This document shows positions 1 through 4,423 of a stretch of 5,018 nucleotides of DNA, one piece after another. The position numbers and the translations under genes are program-made. The notes under the pieces are model-generated. The model did not search any database. It was not told where the DNA came from and saw nothing but the letters and a program-made list of their open reading frames with translations. Each line of letters begins with the position of its first letter. The first letter of the stretch is position 1. Source of the stretch: an uncultured Oscillospiraceae bacterium (lineage in GTDB: Bacteria > Bacillota > Clostridia > Oscillospirales > Oscillospiraceae); assembly GCA_934569425.1 (NCBI GenBank), contig CAKTKM010000103.1, forward strand, positions 1-5,018. The letters are read 5' to 3'.

Positions 1-609
1 ACCGCGGTGTCGCTGGCGCTGGGCGTGGGCCTGGCGCTGGTGTCCCAGTTCCGTGCCCGCTCCAGCCAGAGCTTTGCCGTGACGTTGGCCATCCTGCCCG
101 CAGTGGTGCAGGTGGTCATCATGCTGGTCAACGGCAACATCGGCGCCGGCGTGGCGGTGGCCGGTGCCTTCAGTCTGGTGCGGTTCCGTTCCGTACCGGG
201 CACGGCCCGGGAGATCGGCGTGCTGTTCCTGGGCATGGCCATCGGCCTGGCCACCGGCATGGGCTATGTGGGGCTGGCAGTGCTGACATTCGTCATCGTC
301 TCCGCCGCGCTGATGCTGCTGACAGCGGTGCATCTGGGCGGCAGACCCGCCGGGGAACGGAGCCTGAAGATCACCATCCCCGAAAATCTGGACTACGAGG
401 ACCTGTTTGACGACCTGTTCAGCCAGTACACCACGGCGCACACGCTGGTAAAGGTCAAGACCAGCAACATGGGCACGCTGTACGAGCTGGAGTACCGCGT
501 CACCCTGCCGGAGGACCGGATCCCCAAGGAGTTTCTGGACGCGCTGCGCTGCCGGAACGGCAACCTGAACATCATCTGCGGCCGGGAACTGACAAAGGAT
601 GTCCTGTGA
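1..609 (+). CDS. DUF4956 family membrane protein (5' end outside window)
   Basis: The reading frame is open from base 1, so the true start lies upstream; 202 residues are visible, ending at TGA 607-609. The N-terminal half is hydrophobic, with likely membrane segments around visible residues 25-45 (AVTLAILPAVVQVVIMLVNG), 70-88 and 89-108. Between them is a glycine-rich stretch followed by FSLVRFRSVPGTAREI, which I recognise as the signature of the DUF4956 family. The C-terminal ~90 residues are soluble and mixed alpha/beta (SLKITIPENLDYEDLFDDLF onward), probably a cytoplasmic domain. The biochemical function of the family is not established. From family knowledge, such genes often sit beside VTC-type polyphosphate polymerase and CotH-like genes; any such partner would be upstream, outside the window. 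A strong terminator directly follows, so this is the last gene of its transcript. The family call is confident, the role unknown. Confidence 0.85.
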   Translation, partial: TAVSLALGVGLALVSQFRARSSQSFAVTLAILPAVVQVVIMLVNGNIGAGVAVAGAFSLVRFRSVPGTAREIGVLFLGMAIGLATGMGYVGLAVLTFVIVSAALMLLTAVHLGGRPAGERSLKITIPENLDYEDLFDDLFSQYTTAHTLVKVKTSNMGTLYELEYRVTLPEDRIPKEFLDALRCRNGNLNIICGRELTKDVL

Positions 610-619
610 CGGCGTATAC

Positions 620-657
620 GCATCCGGCGGAGGGGCTGCTCTCCGCCGGATGCTTTT
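620..657 (+). terminator. Rho-independent terminator after the DUF4956 gene
   Basis: A perfect 13-bp GC-rich stem (620-632 with 641-653, GCATCCGGCGGAG and its complement) has an 8-nt loop and is followed by TTTT at 654-657. It begins 10 nt after the stop codon. The U tract is short, but the stem is very stable. It separates the DUF4956 gene from the next unit, which has its own promoter. Confidence 0.85.
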
Positions 658-682
658 GCAGTTCCGGAGGTAAAACACCGTC

Positions 683-711
683 TTGCAAAAAGCGTATGCG
701 CGTGCTACAAT
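683..711 (+). promoter_or_regulatory. Sigma-A promoter for the ATC-hydrolase-like / alpha-beta hydrolase unit
   Basis: The -35 box TTGCAA (683-688) and -10 box TACAAT (706-711) are separated by exactly 17 nt; each differs from consensus at one position. The predicted start of transcription is near 718, giving a leader of about 84 nt before the ATG at 802. It lies just after the upstream terminator, as expected for a new transcription unit. Confidence 0.75.
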
Positions 712-722
712 GTGCCTGCGAA

Positions 723-746
723 AAAGACCGCCGCGGGGCGGCCTTT
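723..746 (+). promoter_or_regulatory. Leader hairpin with terminator-like form
   Basis: Bases 723-732 pair with 737-746 (one A/C mismatch, loop GCGG), giving an AAAG-side/CTTT-side stem closed by CCGCC/GGCGG. It lies at the very start of the predicted transcript. The T run after the GC stem is only three bases and partly inside the stem, so it could be a weak attenuator, a 5' stabilising hairpin, or an old terminator. The structure is visible; the function is inference. Confidence 0.45.
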
Positions 747-758
747 CAAAAGGATGTT

Positions 759-776
759 GGTTAGATAAAACTAACC
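759..776 (+). promoter_or_regulatory. Inverted repeat GGTTAG-N6-CTAACC in the leader (possible operator)
   Basis: A perfect 6-bp inverted repeat, GGTTAG (759-764) and CTAACC (771-776), flanks the A/T-rich core ATAAAA. It sits about 40-58 nt downstream of the predicted transcription start and about 26 nt before the ATG. The half sites are the same as the inner half sites of DtxR/IdeR-type metal-regulator boxes, but those normally have a far shorter centre, so this is a resemblance only. It could instead act as an mRNA hairpin. It is unlike the palindrome at the TetR gene promoter, so there is no sequence evidence that the TetR protein binds here. Confidence 0.4.
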
Positions 777-801
777 TCTGAGAGAGGAAGGGAGCGCAGA
801 C

Positions 802-1269
802 ATGAAGGAGAGCTATCTCGCCGCGGACTTCCGGGAGACGGTCACACGGCGGTTCCCGGCGCAGGCGGAGGCATTGCAGACGGTGCACGGCTATCTGGAG
901 CAGAAGGGGCGAAGGATCCACAGGCTCCTGACGGCGATGCTGCGCCTGCCGGGGCTGTACCGTCTGGTGCCCGGCATTTTCGGCCGTTCGACCCGGACGA
1001 CCTTTGGCCCGGCGGCGGGCTTTGCCGCCACGGAGCTGCAAACGGACAGCACCATCTGGCGCATCGACATGACGCGCTGCCCCTATCACGACACCTGCGT
1101 GCAGTACGGCTGTCCGGAGCTGTGCCGCTGCTTCTGCGACTGCGACGATGTCAGCTATGTCGGGCTGCATCCCAGACTCATCTGGCACCGCACAAAGACG
1201 CTGGGCCGGGGCGGTGACTGCTGCGACTTCTGCCTGAAGATTGGCGATCCGGAGGAGCAGCGGCCGTAA
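802..1269 (+). CDS. L-2-amino-thiazoline-4-carboxylic acid hydrolase-like protein
   Basis: This is a 155-residue, probably cytoplasmic protein with no signal peptide or membrane segment. The C-terminal half matches the pattern I know for the ATC-hydrolase family (enzymes opening the thiazoline ring of ATC on a route to L-cysteine in characterised Pseudomonas members). It has a Cys-rich core, CPYHDTCVQYGCPELCRCFC (residues 93-112), then D115/D116, then RTKTLGRGGDCCDFCLKI (130-147). Ten cysteines (93, 99, 104, 108, 110, 112, 114, 140, 141, 144) are unusually dense and suggest metal or cofactor binding, or redox sensitivity. Many genomic members of this family are not proven ATC hydrolases, so the substrate is uncertain. 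The ATG at 802 is chosen because AAGGGAG (788-794) lies 7 nt before it. The next gene starts 36 nt after the stop with its own AGGAGG, with no terminator between, so the two are probably cotranscribed from the promoter at 683-711. Confidence 0.8.
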   Translation: MKESYLAADFRETVTRRFPAQAEALQTVHGYLEQKGRRIHRLLTAMLRLPGLYRLVPGIFGRSTRTTFGPAAGFAATELQTDSTIWRIDMTRCPYHDTCVQYGCPELCRCFCDCDDVSYVGLHPRLIWHRTKTLGRGGDCCDFCLKIGDPEEQRP

Positions 1270-1305
1270 GAAAGATGCGGCGCGAAACGAACAGGAGGTA
1301 TGGCG

Positions 1306-1908
1306 ATGTTATATTCAGAGAAGCTGGAGCGCTTTTCGGCGGCGCATCCCTGCGAGACGGTGACTGTGGACGGGGCGCGGTTCCGCTTCACCTGCAGCGG
1401 CAGGGAGGGCGGCAGAACGCTGGTGTTCCTGAACGGCGGCATGGACGCGGCCACGCTGAAAAGCCTGAAGCGGAAATACCGCCTTGCGCCGCTGATGCTG
1501 TGGTACATGAAGCACTGCAATTACGAGAAGCTGAAGCCCGCGCTGATCAAGGCCGGCATGGGACACCTGCGCAATGAGAGCACGGAGGAGGCCGCCTATG
1601 CCCGGAACATGTTCGAGACGATCTTCAAGGATTATCCGCGGGAGAAGGACGTGCATATCTCCGGGCTGCTGGCCGATCTGATGAAGCAGACGCCGGTAAC
1701 GGCGGATGATTTTGCGGCGCTGGCGGGGCGGATACTCCTGATCCTGCCGGACCAGGACTTTTTCTCCGGCCGCATGCAGCGGGACCTGATCCAGCTGATG
1801 CACGAGCCGAAGATCACCTATGTCTCCGGCGGACACCTGTCCACCGTGCTGAAGGCGGATGCTTTCATCCGCGCTATTCGGGAGTTCCTGGAAACGCTGG
1901 ATGCCTGA
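1306..1908 (+). CDS. Alpha/beta-hydrolase, apparently internally deleted (no nucleophile Ser)
   Basis: This 200-residue frame starts MLYSEKLERF. The ATG at 1306 is preferred over the in-frame ATG at 1300, since AGGAGG (1293-1298) is 7 nt before 1306 but only 1 nt before 1300. The N-terminus shows the hydrolase opening: a beta hairpin (VDGARFRFTCSG), then RTLVFLNGG (37-45), the oxyanion-hole strand. Directly after it comes MDAATLKSLKRKYRLAPLML, which looks like cap-region helix. The C-terminus has the acid strand GRILLILPDQDFF (141-153, D151) and the histidine motif VSGGHLST (173-180, H177). The region that should carry the GxSxG nucleophile elbow is absent and no such motif occurs elsewhere. 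At 200 residues it is some 70-90 shorter than usual for single-domain members. The frame is intact, so this looks like a clean in-frame deletion with junction near NGGMD (1432-1446). Catalytic activity is doubtful. A natural shorter variant or an assembly collapse are the alternatives. Confidence 0.75.
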   Translation: MLYSEKLERFSAAHPCETVTVDGARFRFTCSGREGGRTLVFLNGGMDAATLKSLKRKYRLAPLMLWYMKHCNYEKLKPALIKAGMGHLRNESTEEAAYARNMFETIFKDYPREKDVHISGLLADLMKQTPVTADDFAALAGRILLILPDQDFFSGRMQRDLIQLMHEPKITYVSGGHLSTVLKADAFIRAIREFLETLDA

Positions 1909-1923
1909 AACGGCGCACAGGGC

Positions 1924-1952
1924 TTGACAGCCGCGTCTGCGGCGTGTATAAT
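1924..1952 (+). promoter_or_regulatory. Perfect consensus sigma-A promoter of the TetR gene
   Basis: TTGACA (1924-1929) and TATAAT (1947-1952) are both exact consensus hexamers with the optimal 17-nt spacer. The predicted start is near 1959. Such a strong core promoter in front of a repressor gene is usually held in check, and the palindrome at 1957-1980 sits right at the start site. Confidence 0.92.
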
Positions 1953-1956
1953 ACGC

Positions 1957-1980
1957 AATACACATCGCGCGATATGTATT
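1957..1980 (+). promoter_or_regulatory. 24-bp palindrome, likely TetR-family operator
   Basis: Bases 1957-1980 form a two-fold symmetric sequence: arms AATACACATCGC and GCGATATGTATT pair at 11 of 12 positions, with the only mismatch at 1963/1974. It begins 5 nt after the -10 hexamer and covers the predicted transcription start, the classic place for a repressor to block RNA polymerase. The length and symmetry fit a TetR dimer or dimer-pair site. The gene immediately downstream is a TetR-type regulator, so autorepression is the simplest reading. No second copy was noticed in the window. Confidence 0.75.
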
Positions 1981-2014
1981 AGTTGCTTTGCATGGATATG
2001 AAGGGGTGCAGCCA

Positions 2015-2647
2015 ATGGCTCCGAAGAACAAGTTTACAAAAACGGAAATGGTGGAGGCGGCGCTGCGGGTCGTGCGGGCCAGAGGGGCCGACGGCCTGAC
2101 GGCGAAGAACATCGCTGATGAGCTGGGCACGTCCACACAACCGATCTTCACCAGCTTCGGCTCCATGGACGGCATCCGGGCGGAGACCTATGCCGCGGCG
2201 GTCGGCGTGTATGACCGCTATACCAACGAGGGCCTGCGGGAGGAGATACCCTTCCTGGGCGTCGGAAAGCAGTACATCCGCTTTGCCCGGGAGGAGCCGG
2301 AGCTTTACCGGCTGCTGTTTCTCACGCGGTCAAAGGAGTACAGCGCCATGGCGTCCATGGGGCATCTGCGGGAGCATGTGCGCCCCACGCTGATGGCCGC
2401 CTATCACATCACCGCCGGGGAGGCGGACCTCTATTTCCGTGACCTGTGGCTGGTGGTGCACAGCCTGTCCACCCTGATCGTCACCGGCGACTGCCCCTAC
2501 TCCGATGAGGAGCTGGGCCGGATCCTGACGGGGTTCAGCATCAGCATCTGCAAGGCTATCAAGGAGATCCCCGGCTTCGCTGCCGGCACCTTTGACCGCG
2601 ATGCGGCGTTCCGCGCGCTGATCGGGCCGGGAGCGGGCGCAGTGTAA
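2015..2647 (+). CDS. TetR/AcrR family transcriptional regulator
   Basis: This 210-residue DNA-binding repressor type has a canonical N-terminal TetR domain: helix 1 around residues 9-24 (KTEMVEAALRVVRARG), then the helix-turn-helix at about 28-50 with LTAKNIADELGTS as its first half and QPIFTSFGS as recognition helix and exit, where families usually have IYxxFxS. Residues ~55-210 form the all-helical ligand-binding/dimerisation region, including YIRFAREEPELYRLLFL (87-103), a segment common in this subgroup. The ligand cannot be read from the sequence. The ATG at 2015 is chosen because GAAGGGG (2000-2006) lies 8 nt before it; an in-frame TTG at 1988 would add nine residues but has no binding site. 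The gene has its own consensus promoter and palindromic operator. It follows the two hydrolase-type genes, so they are plausible targets, although the operator-like palindrome is not repeated upstream of them. Confidence 0.92.
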   Translation: MAPKNKFTKTEMVEAALRVVRARGADGLTAKNIADELGTSTQPIFTSFGSMDGIRAETYAAAVGVYDRYTNEGLREEIPFLGVGKQYIRFAREEPELYRLLFLTRSKEYSAMASMGHLREHVRPTLMAAYHITAGEADLYFRDLWLVVHSLSTLIVTGDCPYSDEELGRILTGFSISICKAIKEIPGFAAGTFDRDAAFRALIGPGAGAV

Positions 2648-2673
2648 AACAGGACCATGCCAGACGCTCAGAC

Positions 2674-2705
2674 GCAGTGCAGACCGGGGAAACGGTCTGC
2701 GCTGC
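2674..2705 (+). terminator. Hairpin after the TetR gene, probable terminator
   Basis: A 13-bp stem (2674-2686 with 2693-2705, one G-T wobble at 2678/2701, loop GGGAAA) starts 26 nt after the TetR stop codon. The following bases (GCTGTTATCTT) are only weakly U-rich, so termination efficiency is uncertain. It may end the TetR transcript or partly insulate the next operon. Confidence 0.55.
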
Positions 2706-2707
2706 GC

Positions 2708-2768
2708 TGTTATCTTCAAGGCGGAAATAAAAAGCGGCTTTTTATTTTCAAGGCGGAAGCAAAAATCG
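2708..2768 (+). repeat. Tandem duplication, 32-bp period, upstream of the GNAT gene
   Basis: Bases 2708-2736 and 2740-2768 are identical at 24 of 29 positions; the core TTCAAGGCGGAA is exact at 2715-2726 and 2747-2758. A third, degenerate core (TTGAAGGCTGAA, 2786-2797) ends directly at the GNAT start codon and includes its presumed ribosome binding site. The copies therefore look like repeated translation-initiation sequence. The function, if any, is unknown. Confidence 0.7.
2725..2747. terminator. A/T-rich palindrome, possible bidirectional terminator
   Basis: AAATAAAAAG (2725-2734) and CTTTTTATTT (2738-2747) pair perfectly around a CGG loop, ending in a T-rich run on either strand. It lies inside the tandem duplication. 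The stem is almost all A/T, so it is weak as a terminator; the hairpin after the TetR gene may cooperate with it. Confidence 0.35.
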
Positions 2769-2797
2769 TTCCATATGCAATTCTTTTGAAGGCTGAA

Positions 2798-3247
2798 ATG
2801 ACAGAGCGGATCGTGGACAGCGAGATCAGACTGGTCCCGTATTACAGAAATGATGCCGTATCGCTGCCGTGGTATCAGGACCCGGACGTGTGCCGGCAGG
2901 TGGATGACCGGGACACGCCCTATGACACGGAGCTGCTGCACCGTATGTACGACTATCTCAGCGCCAACGGCTGCTGCTGGTACATCGAATATCGGGGCAC
3001 GCTGGTGGGGGACATCTCCCTGCGTGATACCGGTGAGATCGCCATCGTTGTCTGCAAGGCGTATCAGAACCGGCATATCGGGCGGCGCTGCGTGCAGGAT
3101 ATGCTGGCGCTTGCAAGGGAAAAGGGAATGGAGCAGGTGACAGCCAATATCTATGCCTTCAACCATCAGAGCCAGCGTATGTTCCTGTCCGCCGGCTTTG
3201 AAAAGACCGGCGCGGAGTGGTATGCGTACAGGATCAAACAGGCGTAA
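2798..3247 (+). CDS. GNAT family N-acetyltransferase
   Basis: This 149-residue soluble enzyme is expected to transfer acetyl from acetyl-CoA to an amine; the acceptor is unknown. The GNAT fold is visible in order: beta1 (EIRLVPYYRND, 9-19), a helical substrate region with WYQDPDVCRQVDD (25-37), the strand pair WYIEYRGTLVGDISLRD (61-77), strand beta4 IAIVVCK (81-87), and the acetyl-CoA pyrophosphate loop QNRHIGRR (90-97) leading into helix CVQDMLALAREKG. Then come VTANIYAFNHQSQRMFLSAGF (114-134), with the conserved Asn122, Ser125 and Phe129, and the GF turn. The length is normal for a single-domain member. The ATG at 2798 is preferred: the fold starts just after it and AAGG (2789-2792) precedes it by 5 nt. 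The longer open frame from 2657 runs through a hairpin and a repeat and adds 47 unlikely residues. The lipoprotein gene starts 13 nt after its stop, so the two are probably cotranscribed. No convincing promoter was found just upstream. Confidence 0.88.
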   Translation: MTERIVDSEIRLVPYYRNDAVSLPWYQDPDVCRQVDDRDTPYDTELLHRMYDYLSANGCCWYIEYRGTLVGDISLRDTGEIAIVVCKAYQNRHIGRRCVQDMLALAREKGMEQVTANIYAFNHQSQRMFLSAGFEKTGAEWYAYRIKQA

Positions 3248-3260
3248 AATAGGAGAAATT

Positions 3261-4091
3261 ATGAAAAACTGCAAGAAAATGACGAAAATTTTGCTGACTG
3301 CGGCGGCTCTGCTGACCGCTGTCCTTATGATGGGCTGCACCAGACTGACACCGGCGGAAAGCGATACGCCCTCGGAGCCGGATACGCCCGCTGCCGCTGC
3401 AAACGGCGTATATGTCAAGCTGGAGCGCGGCGACGTAGGCTCCGTTTACCTGCGCGGCGGCAGCTTCTCAAAAGTGTGTGAAAACGCGGACGGATCGGCG
3501 CTGAAGGCCGGGGAATGGATCTTCATGGGCGAGGATATCGCACAGCTTGCCGAGACGGAAAACCGCTCGGTCCTCTTTACCGTCGGCGCGCAGTCCGCGG
3601 ATGATACGCCGCTGGGGGAGGCCTCGTTCCTCTATGACGCCGCGCAGGAGAAGCTGTATGTGACCATCTCCGGGGACGGCAGCGTGACCTGCTCCACCTC
3701 CGGTGCGCCTGATGCGCCGGCCGATGTGCAGCCCGTCCTGACGCTGCCTGTTCTGGATGAGATCGACGCCGATGTCGTGTTGGGGACGGCGGGTTCCTCG
3801 CTGTCGGCGGTGCAGGCGGCGACCCGGCTGCTGAGCTGGGGCGTGGACACCGGCCTCGGCGCGGATGAGATCAGCGAGGCGGCGTCCACATGGCTGGCCG
3901 CGAAGAACGACGACCTGGAGACGTACCTGCAAAAGCTGGCGCTGGTGGATGATACCTGTCAGGAGCTGCTGACCGACGGCGCCCGGGACCTGCTGGACGG
4001 CGCCGGCTGCGCCGACGTGGAGATCACATGGGGCAGCCAGCCCGTAGAGGCGGTGGAGGCCATCATGCAGGCGGCGGGCCTGCGCAGCTGA
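3261..4091 (+). CDS. Lipoprotein of unknown function
   Basis: This 276-residue exported lipoprotein has a basic N-terminus (MKNCKKMTK), a hydrophobic core (ILLTAAALLTAVLMM), then the lipobox MMGC with Cys26 as the lipid-anchored residue. A Pro/Ser/Asp-rich linker (about 28-47, with the repeated element DTPSEPDTP) tethers the protein to the membrane. Residues 49-145 are rich in short beta strands (VYVKLERGDVGSVYLRGG, EWIFMGEDIAQL, KLYVTISGDGSVTCS) and look like a small beta domain. Residues 180-276 are predicted helical by eye and acidic (ADEISEAASTWLAAKNDDLE and onward). I do not recognise the family. Start choice: AGGAG (3251-3255) lies 5 nt before the ATG at 3261; upstream in-frame codons lie inside the GNAT gene. 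It is coupled to the GNAT gene by a 13-nt gap and followed by a strong terminator. An extracytoplasmic role is inferred from the signal only. Confidence 0.85.
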   Translation: MKNCKKMTKILLTAAALLTAVLMMGCTRLTPAESDTPSEPDTPAAAANGVYVKLERGDVGSVYLRGGSFSKVCENADGSALKAGEWIFMGEDIAQLAETENRSVLFTVGAQSADDTPLGEASFLYDAAQEKLYVTISGDGSVTCSTSGAPDAPADVQPVLTLPVLDEIDADVVLGTAGSSLSAVQAATRLLSWGVDTGLGADEISEAASTWLAAKNDDLETYLQKLALVDDTCQELLTDGARDLLDGAGCADVEITWGSQPVEAVEAIMQAAGLRS

Positions 4092-4105
4092 TCCTGTGTG
4101 TAAAA

Positions 4106-4158
4106 CCCTGCGTGAAAAAAAGAGACATCCGCCAGGATGTCTCTTTTTTCGCGCAGGG
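4106..4158. terminator. Long bidirectional terminator after the lipoprotein gene
   Basis: The inner stem is a perfect 15-bp pairing of 4116-4130 with 4135-4149 (core GAGACATCC / GGATGTCTC, loop GCCA) carrying an A tract on one side and TTTTTT on the other. It is extended by a 9-bp outer stem (4106-4114, CCCTGCGTG, with 4150-4158, one G-T pair), leaving a single bulged A at 4115. It starts 14 nt after the stop codon. A and T tracts at both bases of the GC stem let it work on either strand. Confidence 0.92.
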
Positions 4159-4196
4159 ATACCGGCGACGGATGTGTGCAGGAGCGGGCCTGGCGT

Positions 4197-4229
4197 GTTA
4201 GCCATAATGTTAGCCACAATGTAGCCCAC
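4197..4229 (+). repeat. Short 12-bp tandem repeat (GTTAGCCAYAAT)
   Basis: GTTAGCCATAAT (4197-4208) is followed at once by GTTAGCCACAAT (4209-4220, 11 of 12 identical) and a degenerate third copy GTAGCCCAC (4221-4229). The period is a multiple of three, and in one + frame it reads VSHNVSHNVAH, so it may be a relic of a coding end. No ribosome binding site and start is associated with this frame. Confidence 0.65.
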
Positions 4230-4285
4230 GGAACAGGTTTTACGCAAATTCAGGGCAAGTCAGTGCAGCACACGCAGGAAAAACA

Positions 4286-4327
4286 AAAACCCCGGAAGCC
4301 TTGCAAATACAAGGTTTCCGGGGTTTT
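4286..4327 (-). terminator. Strong terminator reading on the minus strand
   Basis: Bases 4286-4303 pair with 4310-4327 (18 bp including AAAACCCCGGAA / TTTCCGGGGTTTT, one G-T wobble, 6-nt loop CAAATA). On the minus strand the stem is followed by TTTTTGTTTTTCC, an excellent U tract; on the plus strand only a short T run follows. It therefore best serves a minus-strand transcript ending here, and it directly abuts the tRNA-like 3' end at 4327-4349. Confidence 0.85.
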
Positions 4328-4349
4328 GGCGCGGAAGGAGGGATTTGAA
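4327..4349 (-). other. Probable 3' end fragment of a tRNA gene (possible integration-site scar)
   Basis: Read on the minus strand from 4349 to 4327, the sequence is TTCAAAT, CCCTC, CTTCCGC, G, CCA. That is exactly a tRNA 3' end: T-loop, 3' half of the T stem, 3' half of a 7-bp acceptor stem, discriminator G and encoded CCA, followed by a minus-strand terminator. The partner strands are missing: the bases before the T-loop (CCTCCTCTAA) cannot form the T stem with CCCTC, and no GCGGAAG acceptor half, anticodon arm or D arm is seen within the next 90 bases. Tyrosine-recombinase elements integrate at tRNA 3' ends and leave duplicated ends of this kind, so an att site or a deletion scar is a reasonable reading. 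The isoacceptor cannot be told. Chance similarity over 23 nt is possible, but the adjoining terminator makes it less likely. Confidence 0.5.
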
Positions 4350-4369
4350 TTAGAGGAGGCTATTTCCTG

Positions 4370-4399
4370 CGGTGGCAAATGCCACCGTTTTCGTTTTTT
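4370..4399 (+). terminator. Rho-independent terminator with no gene in front
   Basis: CGGTGGC (4370-4376) and GCCACCG (4381-4387) form a perfect 7-bp stem with loop AAAT, followed by TTTTCGTTTTTT (4388-4399). The orientation is plus. No plus-strand gene lies between the lipoprotein terminator and this one, so it may belong to a lost gene, end an unannotated small transcript, or insulate the repeat array that follows. Confidence 0.8.
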
Positions 4400-4423
4400 C
4401 CGCTCTTTTTGCTGGTATATAAT
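4395..4423 (+). promoter_or_regulatory. Possible extended -10 promoter reading toward the repeat array
   Basis: TGGTATATAAT (4413-4423) contains an exact TATAAT (4418-4423), and its TG (4413-4414) gives an extended -10 for the overlapping hexamer TATATA (4416-4421). The region 17 nt upstream (TTTTTC, 4395-4400) is a poor -35 and overlaps the U tract of the preceding terminator. If real, it would start a transcript near 4430 that runs into the 76-bp repeats. Confidence 0.3.

Noticed and set aside
1275..1577. Plus-strand open frame of 100 codons overlapping the hydrolase start in another frame
   Set aside because: It is a shadow frame over the alpha/beta-hydrolase, which has clear motifs and the better-placed AGGAGG site.
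1315..2175. Minus-strand open frame (286 codons) opposite the alpha/beta hydrolase and TetR start
   Set aside because: It crosses the consensus TetR promoter and operator antisense to real genes and has no recognisable motif.
2657..2797. Longer N-terminus for the GNAT protein starting at 2657
   Set aside because: It would add 47 residues translated from a hairpin and the tandem duplication, without a ribosome binding site or domain match.
2330..3418. Long minus-strand open frame (362 codons) across the TetR 3' end, GNAT and lipoprotein 5' end
   Set aside because: It is antisense to three well-supported genes, crosses their intergenic hairpins and repeats, and its translation shows no recognisable domain; long shadow frames are expected at this GC content.
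3468..4247. Minus-strand open frame (259 codons) opposite the lipoprotein gene
   Set aside because: It runs through the bidirectional terminator and is rich in Arg, Gln and His as expected for antisense of a GC-rich gene; no plausible domain or ribosome binding site.
4327..4420. A complete tRNA gene on the minus strand
   Set aside because: Only the T-loop to CCA part is present; the partner strands of the T and acceptor stems and the anticodon and D arms are not found in the adjoining bases.
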